Assembly: GCA_902783005.1 (NCBI GenBank)
Contig: CACZPI010000125.1
Location: 24,335-88,334, forward strand
Direction: 5' to 3'
Source of the DNA: an uncultured Ruminococcus sp.
GTDB lineage: Bacteria; Bacillota; Clostridia; Oscillospirales; Ruminococcaceae
DNA length: 64,000 nt
Shown: piece after piece, positions 15,991 to 24,563 of the stretch
Position numbering within the stretch: the stretch's first letter is position 1
Layout: each line of letters opens with the position of its first letter
The notes under the pieces: model-generated
What the model was told of the DNA's origin: nothing
What the model saw: only the letters and a program-made list of their open reading frames with translations
Databases searched by the model: none
Program-made: the position numbers and the translations under genes

Positions 15991-16022
15991 ATGCCCCCGG
16001 CGTTCCCATCCGCCGGGGGCAT
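15991..16022 (+). terminator. Hairpin after the amidase gene
   Basis: A 12-bp stem pairs ATGCCCCCGGCG (15991-16002) with CGCCGGGGGCAT (16011-16022). There is no U-tract, so termination may be inefficient. Confidence 0.6.
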
Positions 16023-16055
16023 CCCATGAAGATGCGCATTTCAGGCCTTGGACTG

Positions 16056-16084
16056 TTGACAAACTTTGTGGAACATGATATAAT
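16056..16084 (+). promoter_or_regulatory. Perfect consensus promoter of the GIY-YIG gene
   Basis: TTGACA (16056-16061), a 17-nt spacer and TATAAT (16079-16084) are all consensus. Confidence 0.9.
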
Positions 16085-16152
16085 GAGGAGACAGCGATTC
16101 CCGACGGAATGCTGACAATTACGAGATCCAAACAGGAAAGGATGAATGTAAA

Positions 16153-17409
16153 ATGCCGGATAAAGAAGAAGCCCTGGAGATGGATTCAAAATGGAGCGAG
16201 GATGATAAGGCACGATTCATAGGTCGTTTCTCGGATGGTAACAAGAAAGGCAAGGCGGGTGATTCCGATGAAGCGAAAAGCGTTAATGACAGGTACTATG
16301 TCTATGCCCTGTGCGATGACGGTGTTCCCTTTTACATCGGCAAGGGAACGGGTGAGCGGTGCTTCCAGCATCAGGAATCACTGGCTGATCTGCTCAAGGA
16401 ATATCAAGAAGAAATGGAGGCAATGGATGAGGAAGAGCGGGCATTGTTCACGGAAAAACTGAACAATGAACTTTCGGACAAGCATAAAAGAATACAGGAA
16501 TCCATACAGAAAGAAACCTTCGACATTGCCATTATCAAATTCGGTCTGACAGAGCATGAAGCATTCATGTGCGAATCGGACACGATCAATACCATGCGGC
16601 TTCTGGACGTTGAGCTGACAAATGCCGTCAACGGGCACGGAAGCCGGATGGAAAAGGCAACCGGCGAGCGTGTCAAGGCCAGATTCATGGATGATTTTCT
16701 GACAGAGTGCTGCCCGCCGTCTGCCAGCCTTGCAGAGCTGTATGACTTCCTGAATGCACCGGATTTTCCCTTTGACCCGAAGAAGGATGATGTGGTTTTC
16801 ATCTTCTATAACTGGTTTTATCCGTACTGCGAGACGGTGGACGACCACTGGGACAGCGTCCGCGGATGCTGGACACTGGGCAAGGAGAAAGCCGAACGCT
16901 GCAAATATGTTTTTGCGATGCACAACAGCATCATCAAGCACATTTTCAAGGTCAGAGCCGACGGGGAGACCCGCACCGATTTTCAGAAGCTTGTCGATGT
17001 GACCAGCCCTCTGAAGCCGATCGAGGGAGACGTTATTTCTCGGATTGAAGGTAGAAAGGGAGATATTGACCTGGCTGAACGGCTCCTGGCCCTTTATGAA
17101 AAGGAGCCGGAGCTGCGGGACATCAAGGGAGAAAAGAAAAAGAAAGAGGCGATCGTGGCAAAGCTGAAGGCAGCGTATCCGGATATGAAGGATCTGGAGC
17201 CGAAAAAACTGAACAGAGGCTTCTTTGCATGCGACTGGCGCGATTACGAAGAGGATTCAGATTTGCGGGCGCTCAGGGAACGGTTTCAGAATTGCCTGAT
17301 CAGCAAGAAAGAACTGAAAATGAAGCAGGGTCCCTTTACCACCCTGCTCCACAATACCCGTAAGAACGACCCCGTGAAGGCACATATTAAGACATCCCGA
17401 AAAGACTGA
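16153..17409 (+). CDS. LEM-3-like GIY-YIG nuclease-domain protein
   Basis: This 418-residue protein has a GIY-YIG module at ~48-165: strand YYVYAL (48-53), PFYIGKGTGERCFQH (59-73) with Tyr61, Arg69 and His73, then a helical insert and ESDTINTM.. with a Glu in the expected catalytic position and LTNAVNGHG. This arrangement is that of the LEM-3/ANKLE1 branch rather than UvrC or homing nucleases. The C-terminal ~240 residues are charged, Lys-rich and unassigned. It is a single-gene unit between its own promoter and terminator. Nuclease activity is inferred; the biological role (repair, defence or other) is unknown. Confidence 0.72.
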   Translation: MPDKEEALEMDSKWSEDDKARFIGRFSDGNKKGKAGDSDEAKSVNDRYYVYALCDDGVPFYIGKGTGERCFQHQESLADLLKEYQEEMEAMDEEERALFTEKLNNELSDKHKRIQESIQKETFDIAIIKFGLTEHEAFMCESDTINTMRLLDVELTNAVNGHGSRMEKATGERVKARFMDDFLTECCPPSASLAELYDFLNAPDFPFDPKKDDVVFIFYNWFYPYCETVDDHWDSVRGCWTLGKEKAERCKYVFAMHNSIIKHIFKVRADGETRTDFQKLVDVTSPLKPIEGDVISRIEGRKGDIDLAERLLALYEKEPELRDIKGEKKKKEAIVAKLKAAYPDMKDLEPKKLNRGFFACDWRDYEEDSDLRALRERFQNCLISKKELKMKQGPFTTLLHNTRKNDPVKAHIKTSRKD

Positions 17410-17427
17410 ACCCCGGCAGATACAGCA

Positions 17428-17459
17428 AAGCACCCTTCCCAGATACGGGAAGGGTGCTT
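17428..17459. terminator. Bidirectional terminator between GIY-YIG and GNAT genes
   Basis: A perfect 13-bp stem pairs AAGCACCCTTCCC (17428-17440) with GGGAAGGGTGCTT (17447-17459) between convergent genes. Confidence 0.85.
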
Positions 17460-17468
17460 CTCATCATG

Positions 17469-18098
17469 TTATCCGAAGATCTGCCCCGGCAGCTTCTGCT
17501 TTTCCTTGGGCGGGAACGCCTTGTCGAATACCTCTACATCCGCATCATCGGCATAATACGCCTGCGGGGTGAGGTAGACGCCGGTCACGCCGTCGAGATA
17601 GCCGGGAATCAGCTCCCTGCAAAGGAAAAACGATGCGTCCGCATCCTCCGGCAGATCGTGGTAGCGGATGCCGAATTCGCTGGCATAGGTAAAGCCGCTC
17701 TTGCCGTAGAAGGCGATATTGCCCTCGAACAGCACGGCGCCAAAGCCCATGGCGGCAGCCTTTTCAAGTGTGGCATCCAGCAGGAGCTTGCCATAGCCCT
17801 GCCGCTGCAGCTCCGGCGCAATGCAAATCGGCCCCATCGTCAGGACGCCGATCTCCCTGCCGTCATCGGCCTGAATGACCGTGCGGACAAAGAGATTCTG
17901 TCCGATGAGCCGCCCGTCCTGCTCCATGACGAAGTCGAGCTCCTTTACAAAAGCCGGATCATCGCGGAGTACATGCGTTACATGATGCTCGCTGCATCCC
18001 GGACGGTAGACATTCCAGAAGCTCTCGCGGATCAGATGCTCTACAGCGCGGCGGTCGCCGGATGTTTCGGGACGGATGATGATATTCCTGTTGTTCAT
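17469..18098 (-). CDS. GNAT-family N-acetyltransferase
   Basis: This 209-residue protein has the GNAT fold: IIIRPETSGDRRAVEHLI at the start, LTMGPICIAPELQRQGYGKLLLDATLEKA as the acetyl-CoA pyrophosphate loop (Q/RxxGxG/A at ~104-109), and FEGNIAFYGKSGF near the end. The GPICIAPELQRQGYG pattern is like the YhbS/MSMEG group. The substrate is unknown. GGAGG 8 nt upstream makes ATG 18098 the start. A ~170-nt leader with a tiny frame and a 10-bp hairpin separates it from its promoter. Confidence 0.85.
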   Translation of the reverse strand: MNNRNIIIRPETSGDRRAVEHLIRESFWNVYRPGCSEHHVTHVLRDDPAFVKELDFVMEQDGRLIGQNLFVRTVIQADDGREIGVLTMGPICIAPELQRQGYGKLLLDATLEKAAAMGFGAVLFEGNIAFYGKSGFTYASEFGIRYHDLPEDADASFFLCRELIPGYLDGVTGVYLTPQAYYADDADVEVFDKAFPPKEKQKLPGQIFG

Positions 18099-18141
18099 GA
18101 TGATTTCCTCCATAAATTGATTCGTCAGTATTTCCCAAACG

Positions 18142-18180
18142 AACCGGGAGGCGTGGGATCGTCAGCAGAACCTCCCGGTT
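18142..18180 (-). promoter_or_regulatory. Leader hairpin upstream of the GNAT gene
   Basis: AACCGGGAGG (18142-18151) pairs with CCTCCCGGTT (18171-18180) around a 19-nt loop, directly after a short leader frame. No U-tract follows on the minus strand, so it may be an attenuation or stability element. Confidence 0.5.
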
Positions 18181-18217
18181 ATGCTGCAATCTCCGGTGTA
18201 CCAAAGTAATGCTTCAA
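18179..18217 (-). CDS. Possible 12-residue leader peptide
   Basis: A TTG-initiated frame (read MKHYFGTPEIAA) follows AAAAGGAG by 7 nt and stops right before the leader hairpin. It lies between a good promoter and the GNAT gene. Short frames of this size occur by chance; the ribosome site is the only specific support. Confidence 0.3.
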   Translation of the reverse strand: MKHYFGTPEIAA

Positions 18218-18273
18218 ACAAATTCTCCTTTTGATTTCATTCCGGCCGCATCGTTCTGTGACCGGTTATCTAT

Positions 18274-18302
18274 AGTATACATGATCCGGGGCTTCCTGTC
18301 AA
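18274..18302 (-). promoter_or_regulatory. Promoter of the GNAT transcript
   Basis: On the minus strand TTGACA (18302-18297) and TATACT (18279-18274) are 17 nt apart. Confidence 0.82.
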
Positions 18303-18349
18303 TGGGCGGCAGATGATTTTTTGTCTTCTGTAAAATTTGCTTTCCTGCC

Positions 18350-18379
18350 TTGACAGGCACCCCTGCTTCATGGTATAAT
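18350..18379 (+). promoter_or_regulatory. Promoter of the epimerase/alcohol-dehydrogenase pair
   Basis: TTGACA (18350-18355) and TATAAT (18374-18379) with an 18-nt spacer. Together with the minus-strand promoter it accounts for the 350-nt gap 18099-18448. Confidence 0.85.
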
Positions 18380-18448
18380 ACTATCAAATTGCAGATAATG
18401 TACAAAAATTCTGTACAAAATCCGGATAAAACGAGATGAGGTGACAGT

Positions 18449-19468
18449 ATGCAAGTATTATTGATCGGCGGTACCGGTACCATCAGCATGGCTATTACCA
18501 GTCGCCTGGTGAAGCAGGGGCATACGGTGTATCTGCTCAACCGCGGCAGCCGGAATGCGGATGTACCGGAGGGTGTACATCTGATCCGGGGCGACATCGG
18601 CAATGAGGAGGAGATCCGCGAAAAGCTCGCCGGCATGCAGTTTGATGCCGTGGGGGAATTCATCGGCTTTGTTCCGGCACAGGTCGAACGGGATTACCGG
18701 CTTTTCCACGGCATCACGAAGCAGTATCTCTATATCAGCTCTGCCTCGGCCTACCAGAAGCCCCCGGCAGACTGCGTCATTACAGAAAGCACGCCGCTTG
18801 CCAATCCCTACTGGCAGTATTCGCGTGACAAGATCGCATGCGAGGAATTCCTCATGCGCATGTACCGGGAAAACGGATTCCCGGTGACGATCGTCCGCCC
18901 GAGCCATACCTACGACGAACGCTCCGTGCCGCTCGGAGTTCATGGCAGAGCCGGCAGCTATCAGGTCATCCGCCGGATGCTCGACGGCAAGCCGGTCATC
19001 ATCCACGGCGACGGCACCTCGCTCTGGACGATCACGCACAACAGCGACTTTGCAGCCGGCTACTGCGGGCTGATCGGAAATATCCATGCCATCGGACAGG
19101 CATTCCACATTACCTCGGATGAGAGCGTGACCTGGAACCAGATCTATCAGTCCATCGCGGATGCGCTGGGCGTGAAGCTCCATGCTGTCCATATTCCCTC
19201 GGAATTCCTGGCAGCGGTGAGCGATTATGACCTGGAGGGCAGCCTCATCGGAGACAAGGCCAATTCCGTGATCTTTGACAATTCCAAGCTCAGACGCGCC
19301 GTTCCGGGATTCTGTGCGTCTGTCCGTGCCGACCAGGGCATCCGGGCAGCCGTGGAGCATATTCTGGCACATCCGGAATACCAGACGGAGGATCCGGAAT
19401 TCGATGCGTGGTGTGATAAGGTGATCGCAGCATATGAAGCATGTAAGGAGGCATTGAACCATGAATGA
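18449..19468 (+). CDS. Extended SDR, NAD-dependent epimerase/dehydratase family
   Basis: This 339-residue protein has an N-terminal Rossmann motif (VLLIGGTGTIS, residues 3-13). The usual extended-SDR Tyr-x-x-x-Lys motif is seen as YSRDK around residue 129-133, after a Ser-rich strand (YLYISSASAY). It fits the nucleoside-diphosphate-sugar epimerase group, but the exact substrate cannot be read. GAGGTG precedes ATG 18449. Its end overlaps the following iron-type alcohol dehydrogenase by 8 nt, so the two are translationally coupled and may act on related carbonyl compounds. Confidence 0.82.
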   Translation: MQVLLIGGTGTISMAITSRLVKQGHTVYLLNRGSRNADVPEGVHLIRGDIGNEEEIREKLAGMQFDAVGEFIGFVPAQVERDYRLFHGITKQYLYISSASAYQKPPADCVITESTPLANPYWQYSRDKIACEEFLMRMYRENGFPVTIVRPSHTYDERSVPLGVHGRAGSYQVIRRMLDGKPVIIHGDGTSLWTITHNSDFAAGYCGLIGNIHAIGQAFHITSDESVTWNQIYQSIADALGVKLHAVHIPSEFLAAVSDYDLEGSLIGDKANSVIFDNSKLRRAVPGFCASVRADQGIRAAVEHILAHPEYQTEDPEFDAWCDKVIAAYEACKEALNHE

Positions 19469-20651
19469 TTTTCAGTTTTACAGTCCGACAGAATTTATCT
19501 TCGGCAGAAATACCGAGGCACAGGTAGGTGCCGCAGTCAGAAAGCACGGCGGTACCAGGGTGCTGCTGCATTACGGCGGACAGTCGGCGGTCAGAAGCGG
19601 CCTGCTTGTGCGTGTAAAGGATTCCCTTGCGGCAGCGGGGATCGCCTATGTGGAGCTTGGCGGCGTCAAGCCGAATCCGCGGGATACGCTTGTCTATGAG
19701 GGCATTTCGCTGTGCCGCCGGGAGGGTGTGGATTTCCTGCTGGCAGTCGGCGGCGGATCGGTCATTGATTCCGCGAAGGCCATTGCGATCGGCGTGCCGT
19801 ATGAGGGGGATTTCTGGGATTTCTATTCCGGGAAGAGCCCGGCGGCAGCGCTCCCGGTCGGCACGGTGCTCACCATCGCCGCAGCCGGAAGCGAAGGCTC
19901 GGGAGATTCCGTCATCACAAAGGAGGACGGCGGCCTGAAGCGCGGAACGGGCTCCGATCTGCTGCGTCCGAAATTCTCCATTCTCGATCCGGCTCTGACC
20001 TGCACGCTGCCGCCGTATCAGACGGCGTGCGGCGCAACGGATATCATGGCGCATGTCTTTGAACGGTATTTCACGAATACCGAGGAGGTCGAGATCACCG
20101 ACCGGCTCTGTGAGGGGGTGCTGCTGACCATGGTCAGGGAAACGCCCCGTGTGATCGCGGATCCGGAGAATTACGATGCCCGCGCCAACATCATGTGGGC
20201 GGGCACGGTGGCGCATACCAATATTGTCGGCGTCGGCCGGGAGCAGGACTGGAACAGCCACGGCATCGAGCACGAGCTTTCTGCATTGTATGACTGCGCC
20301 CACGGTGCGGGGCTTGCCGTCATCATGCCGGCGTGGATGGAATTTGTCTGCACCCGCCGCGATCCCATGCGCTTTGCACAGGCGGCTGTGCGCGTATGGG
20401 GCTGTCAGATGGATTTTGCTCACCCGGAGAACACGGCAATGGAAGGCATTGCCTGCTTCCGCCGCTTCCTGCACCGCATCGGCATGCCGGTGAATTTTGC
20501 GGAGCTCGGCGCACGGGAGGAGGATATTCCGGTGCTTGTGGAGAAATTCGGCATCGGCACCGGACGCACCGGCGGCTATTACTGGCTCTCCGCAGAGGAT
20601 GTGACAGAGATCTACCGCATTGCGGCACATACGCCGCCGGTGGAATCGTAA
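19461..20651 (+). CDS. Iron-containing alcohol dehydrogenase, butanol-dehydrogenase (BdhA/YugJ) type
   Basis: This 396-residue protein has the NAD(P)-binding GGGS motif (LLAVGGGSVIDSAKAIA), the TIAAAGSEGSGDSVIT strand, and the metal region with D and H residues (ACGATDIMAHVFERYF; HGIEHELSALYDCAHGAGLAVIMPAW). The DxxxH...H...H arrangement supports a group III iron or zinc enzyme. It likely interconverts aldehydes and primary alcohols with NAD(P)H in fermentation. GGAGG precedes ATG 19461, inside the end of the SDR gene. Confidence 0.9.
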   Translation: MNDFQFYSPTEFIFGRNTEAQVGAAVRKHGGTRVLLHYGGQSAVRSGLLVRVKDSLAAAGIAYVELGGVKPNPRDTLVYEGISLCRREGVDFLLAVGGGSVIDSAKAIAIGVPYEGDFWDFYSGKSPAAALPVGTVLTIAAAGSEGSGDSVITKEDGGLKRGTGSDLLRPKFSILDPALTCTLPPYQTACGATDIMAHVFERYFTNTEEVEITDRLCEGVLLTMVRETPRVIADPENYDARANIMWAGTVAHTNIVGVGREQDWNSHGIEHELSALYDCAHGAGLAVIMPAWMEFVCTRRDPMRFAQAAVRVWGCQMDFAHPENTAMEGIACFRRFLHRIGMPVNFAELGAREEDIPVLVEKFGIGTGRTGGYYWLSAEDVTEIYRIAAHTPPVES

Positions 20652-21788
20652 TCACAAAGTATCGTTTCCCTCCCGGAAGAGCGAGGCGAATGCATTCCCC
20701 AATGCGTAACGGAAGCCCATCCGCGGAACGCTTTCGGCGGCAAGCAGCGCGGATTCGGCCAGAAGGGTATCCTCCTGATAAAAGTATACCCGTCCGACAG
20801 GTGTTCCGGCTTTGAGCGGTGCGGTCAGATAGTCCGGCATGACGGTCACGCAGTCGATCTGCGATGCCCCGGGCACCGCCAGCAGCGGCAGCCGGTCAAG
20901 TGCGATCTGCACCGCCGAAGCAGTTCCGCCACGGACACTGACCGGCAGCAGGAATTCCTCCGCGAAGCCCGGCGTCATGACCTTGTATGTGGAAAATGCG
21001 GAGCGGATGTGCTGTCTGGCCTGTGCAAACCGCTCATCCGGATCCGTCTCCCCGAGGATAATGACACAGACCAGCAGCCCTTCGCGCTCGGCCGCAGCCG
21101 CCAGACAGCAGCCGGCTGCCTCGGAATGCGCGGCCTTGAGTCCCCGGCAGCCGTCAAGGGTACGGGTGAGCGTATTTTCATTGACAAGCTCGGCGGGCGT
21201 GGCATCCTCCCGGATCACCGTCCGCCATGTGGTCAGATACGGCGTCAGCACATCTGCTTGCAGCACCGCGCAGGCCAGCCTGCCGATATCGCGTGCGGTG
21301 GAATATGCCTGCGGGTCGTCAAAGCCCTGCGCGGAAGTGAAGCGCGTGTCCCGCATTCCCAGGTCAAAGGCGGCTGCATTCATGTCCATCACAAACCGTT
21401 CGCTGCTGCCTGATACGGCCTCTGCCAGAACGGCCGCCGCATCATTGGCGTTGCCGCACAGCAGCCCCATCAGCAGGTCATCCACAGTCACCCGATCGCC
21501 CGGCACCAGCCAGATCACCGCGCCGCGCATGCCCTGCACGCATTCCCCGGCGGTCAGAACGGTATCAGGGGAGAGGGAGCCGGACAGGATCTCCCGTGCG
21601 GTCAGATACGCGGTCATCAGCTTGGCCAGCGTTCCCACGGGGCGGCGCGTATCGGCATTTTCCTCCGATAATACACATCCGGTCGCTGCCTCCAGCACCA
21701 GCACCGAAGGTGTCTGCGCCTGCGCCTGTACGGGCTGCACAAATGGCAGTATCAGCAGAAAAACAAGCAGTATCGCGGTCTGTTTCAT
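20652..21788 (-). CDS. D-Ala-D-Ala carboxypeptidase (peptidase S11) homologue with all three active-site motifs altered
   Basis: This 378-residue protein has a signal peptide and the DacA/DacF two-domain layout, with a beta-rich C-terminal domain from ~280. The alignment to the family is easy, but the catalytic motifs are changed: SxxK reads T53-L-A-K56 (in RRPVGTLAKLMTA), SxN reads N113-A-N115 (in GNANDAA), and KTG reads K218-A-A (in GLKAAHSEAAG). Lysines are kept but both serines and the KTG glycine are lost. It is probably not an active penicillin-binding carboxypeptidase and may be a regulator or binding protein. AGGAGGT precedes ATG 21788. There is no frameshift, so it does not look like a decaying gene. 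Confidence 0.88.
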   Translation of the reverse strand: MKQTAILLVFLLILPFVQPVQAQAQTPSVLVLEAATGCVLSEENADTRRPVGTLAKLMTAYLTAREILSGSLSPDTVLTAGECVQGMRGAVIWLVPGDRVTVDDLLMGLLCGNANDAAAVLAEAVSGSSERFVMDMNAAAFDLGMRDTRFTSAQGFDDPQAYSTARDIGRLACAVLQADVLTPYLTTWRTVIREDATPAELVNENTLTRTLDGCRGLKAAHSEAAGCCLAAAAEREGLLVCVIILGETDPDERFAQARQHIRSAFSTYKVMTPGFAEEFLLPVSVRGGTASAVQIALDRLPLLAVPGASQIDCVTVMPDYLTAPLKAGTPVGRVYFYQEDTLLAESALLAAESVPRMGFRYALGNAFASLFREGNDTL

Positions 21789-21937
21789 AGGGTTACCTCC
21801 TGCCGGAATCGGATGCTATACCGTATGCGCGGCACGAGGCGGGTATGCAAGGAAACAGGAAATTGTATTTTTGACCAAATTTAACATATTGGTTTTGTCT
21901 CTTTTTCACAATGTTGCGGCGGACAGGCATAATGTGC

Positions 21938-21966
21938 TTGCAAATTTCTGCATTTTATAGTAAAAT
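21938..21966 (+). promoter_or_regulatory. Promoter of pgi
   Basis: TTGCAA (21938-21943) and TAAAAT (21961-21966) are 17 nt apart, 38 nt upstream of ATG. Confidence 0.72.
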
Positions 21967-22004
21967 AGAATATGAATCTTTGACTTTTTGGAGGCGTTTA
22001 TATT

Positions 22005-23339
22005 ATGGCAGTAAAACTGAATACCAGATACCTCGGCGGCTTCATCAGCCAGGACGAGATGGATGCCATGAAGCCGCAGGTCGATGCAGCCGTCAAGATG
22101 CTGCATGACCGCACCGGCCTCGGCAGCGATTTCCTCGGTTGGCTCGAGCTTCCGACGGATTATGATAAGGAAGAGTTCGCCCGCATCAAGGCTGCAGCCA
22201 AGAAGATCCAGGGGAATTCCGAGGTGCTGATCGTCATCGGCATCGGCGGTTCCTATCTGGGTGCCCGCGCTGCAATCGAGCTGCTCAAGAGCCCGTTCTA
22301 CAATAATCTGAAGAAGGATACCCCGGACATCTACTATGTCGGCAACAACATCAACCCGACATACCTCAACGAGATCATCTCCATCTGCGAGGGACGCGAT
22401 TTCTCCGTGAATGTGATCTCCAAGTCCGGCACCACCACCGAGCCCGCACTGGCCTTCCGCGTGTTCAAGAAGCTCGCAGAGGACAGATACGGCAAGGACG
22501 GCGCGAAGGATCATATCTTCGCTACCACGGACAAGGCAAAGGGCACCCTCAAGGAGCTCTCCGATACCGAGGGCTATGAGACCTTCGTGGTTCCGGATGA
22601 TGTCGGCGGACGTTTCTCCGTGCTGACGGCTGTGGGTCTGCTCCCGATCGCTGTGGCAGGCTGCGACATTGACAAGCTCATGGAGGGCGCTGCCAAGGCA
22701 CAGTCTGACCTGATGGCTGATTATGCGGAGAATGACTGCTACAAGTATGCAGCCATCCGCAACATCCTCAACCGCAAGGGCAAGCAGGTCGAGATGCTCG
22801 TTGCCTACGATCCTGCATTCGCAATGATGAACGAGTGGTACAAGCAGCTCTTCGGTGAGTCCGAGGGCAAGGACAACAAGGGTCTGCTCCCGACATCTGT
22901 TGTCTTCTCCACCGATCTGCATTCCATGGGTCAGTTCATCCAGCAGGGCAGCCGTCTCATGTTCGAGACTGTTGTGGACATCAAGCAGCCGAAGCAGGAT
23001 TTCTTCCTGGAGAAGGATGAGGCAAATCTCGACGGCCTGAACTTCCTGTGCGGACAGAACATGTCCGTTGTTAACCGCAAGGCACAGGAGGGCACCATCC
23101 TCGCACATACCGAGGGCGGCGTACCGCAGGTGATCCTGGAGCTCGAGGATACCAAGGAATTCAGCCTGGGCTACCTGATCTACTTCTTTGAGAAGGCCTG
23201 CGCAGTATCCGGCTATGTACTGGGTGTCAACCCGTTCAACCAGCCCGGTGTGGAGAGCTACAAGTCCAACATGTTCGCCCTGCTCGGCAAGCCCGGCTAT
23301 GAGGGCGCAAGAGCTGCACTCGAAGCAAAGCTCGGCTGA
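22005..23339 (+). CDS. pgi: Glucose-6-phosphate isomerase
   Basis: This 444-residue protein is a full-length short-type PGI as in Bacillus. The sugar-phosphate SIS signatures are clear: [32 protein letters not shown] and the [10 protein letters not shown] region, with a late [12 protein letters not shown] containing the conserved Gln/Lys. It interconverts glucose-6-phosphate and fructose-6-phosphate in glycolysis and gluconeogenesis. TTGGAGG lies ahead of ATG 22005. Codon use is highly biased, as for an abundant enzyme. A small P-loop gene follows 87 nt later. Confidence 0.97.
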   Translation: MAVKLNTRYLGGFISQDEMDAMKPQVDAAVKMLHDRTGLGSDFLGWLELPTDYDKEEFARIKAAAKKIQGNSEVLIVIGIGGSYLGARAAIELLKSPFYNNLKKDTPDIYYVGNNINPTYLNEIISICEGRDFSVNVISKSGTTTEPALAFRVFKKLAEDRYGKDGAKDHIFATTDKAKGTLKELSDTEGYETFVVPDDVGGRFSVLTAVGLLPIAVAGCDIDKLMEGAAKAQSDLMADYAENDCYKYAAIRNILNRKGKQVEMLVAYDPAFAMMNEWYKQLFGESEGKDNKGLLPTSVVFSTDLHSMGQFIQQGSRLMFETVVDIKQPKQDFFLEKDEANLDGLNFLCGQNMSVVNRKAQEGTILAHTEGGVPQVILELEDTKEFSLGYLIYFFEKACAVSGYVLGVNPFNQPGVESYKSNMFALLGKPGYEGARAALEAKLG

Positions 23340-23426
23340 TTTACGAACCAGATGCACGGAGCTGCCAAGCAGGTTTGTGCTGATTTGAGCCAATTTGACC
23401 AACCAATTTGAAAGGAGTTATCAATC

Positions 23427-23831
23427 ATGATTCAACTGATTACCGGAAGAAAGGGTACCGGCAAGACCAAGAACCTGATCGACAAGATCAATACCGCTGT
23501 TGCAGAGACCAACGGCTGCCTCGTATGCGTGGAGAAGGGTGAGACCCTCAGACGTTCCATCAGCTACAAGGTTCGCTGGGTGGGCGTTGAGCAGTTTGAC
23601 ATCGCAGGCTACGAGAACTTCTACGGCTTCATCGCCGGCATGCTCGCAGGCAACTACGACATCAAGGAGATCTTCGTGGACGGCATCCTGAAGATCGGCG
23701 GTGCAGATTTCGACGCGCTCGGTGCCATGTTCGCAAAGCTCGACAAGCTGACCGGCAAGGACACGATTGTGACCTTCACGGTATCTGCTGACAATGCAGA
23801 GCTGCCGGAGTCTGTGACCAAGTATCTGTAA
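23427..23831 (+). CDS. Small P-loop NTPase-like protein of unknown function
   Basis: This 134-residue protein begins with a Walker A motif (GRKGTGKTKN, residues 7-16). A later hydrophobic strand ending in Asp (IKEIFVDGILKI) could be Walker B, and a third strand (DTIVTFTVSAD) could be sensor-like. It is far smaller than AAA or RecA ATPases and has no recognised partner. AAGGAG precedes ATG 23427, and its highly biased codons suggest good expression. It lies downstream of pgi with no terminator between, so co-transcription is possible. I do not recognise a named family. Confidence 0.75.
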   Translation: MIQLITGRKGTGKTKNLIDKINTAVAETNGCLVCVEKGETLRRSISYKVRWVGVEQFDIAGYENFYGFIAGMLAGNYDIKEIFVDGILKIGGADFDALGAMFAKLDKLTGKDTIVTFTVSADNAELPESVTKYL

Positions 23832-23839
23832 GATTGACT

Positions 23840-23887
23840 AAATTCTCCGGGGGCGGCAGCCGCAATGGCGCTGCTTTCGGAGAATTT
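23840..23887 (+). terminator. Possible terminator after the P-loop gene
   Basis: AAATTCTCCG (23840-23849) pairs with CGGAGAATTT (23878-23887) with an inner GC-rich arm. The U-tract is short. Confidence 0.6.
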
Positions 23888-23909
23888 CTGAGAATTTCCG
23901 GAAAAGGGC

Positions 23910-23938
23910 TTGACAAACGGCCGTACATTTTGTATAAT
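23910..23938 (+). promoter_or_regulatory. Perfect consensus promoter of yceD-rpmF
   Basis: TTGACA (23910-23915), 17 nt, TATAAT (23933-23938). Confidence 0.92.
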
Positions 23939-24025
23939 AGTCTTTGTGATGCCCTGCACGGGAATCATCCGGGGAACACTTGATCCGGAGCAATCATCCG
24001 GAGTTATAATTAGGAGAATGATCCG

Positions 24026-24496
24026 ATGCTGCTGAATATCAAAAATGTACTGAACGTTCCGGGAACCGTACTTCCGGTCGATCTGACTGTCAGTGACGAG
24101 CGTCTCGAGACGGTGCATCAGGTACACGGCTTCACATTTGCCGCGCCGGTCACGGTGAAAGGGCAGATCGAGAACCGTGCGGGAGTGACCGCATTGCAGC
24201 TTCATATCAGTTGTTCCCTTCTGGTGACATGTGACCGCTGCCTCAAGGAGACAGTGCAGGACTTTGCCTACGATGAAGAGCACATCATCGTCCGCCGGTT
24301 TGAATCGGAGGAGGAGGAGTTCGAGCTCGAAAATTATATTGTAGCCAAGGCCGAGAGCATCGATCCGGAGGAGATCGCGGTAACGGATCTGATTCTGGAG
24401 CTGCCCAGCAAGATGCTGTGCAAGGAGGACTGCAAGGGACTCTGCCCGGTCTGCGGGTGCGACAGAAACGAGACGGACTGCGGTCATACATCCTAA
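24026..24496 (+). CDS. YceD/DUF177-family protein
   Basis: This 156-residue protein has the YceD layout: an N-terminal beta region, a CDRCLKE motif near residue 72 and a C-terminal cysteine cluster (CKEDCKGLCPVCG). The family is almost always found directly upstream of rpmF, as here, and is linked to 23S rRNA accumulation in bacteria and plastids. AGGAG precedes ATG 24026. Confidence 0.88.
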   Translation: MLLNIKNVLNVPGTVLPVDLTVSDERLETVHQVHGFTFAAPVTVKGQIENRAGVTALQLHISCSLLVTCDRCLKETVQDFAYDEEHIIVRRFESEEEEFELENYIVAKAESIDPEEIAVTDLILELPSKMLCKEDCKGLCPVCGCDRNETDCGHTS

Positions 24497-24563
24497 CAAA
24501 ACATCAATCCGATGATCCCTGACGGGAGTCAGCGATTCCGGAATTATAAAGGAGGTGCCAAGA

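Noticed and set aside
18142-18240. T-box riboswitch upstream of the GNAT gene
   Set aside because: The conserved T-box AGGGTGGnACCGCG sequence and specifier loop are absent.
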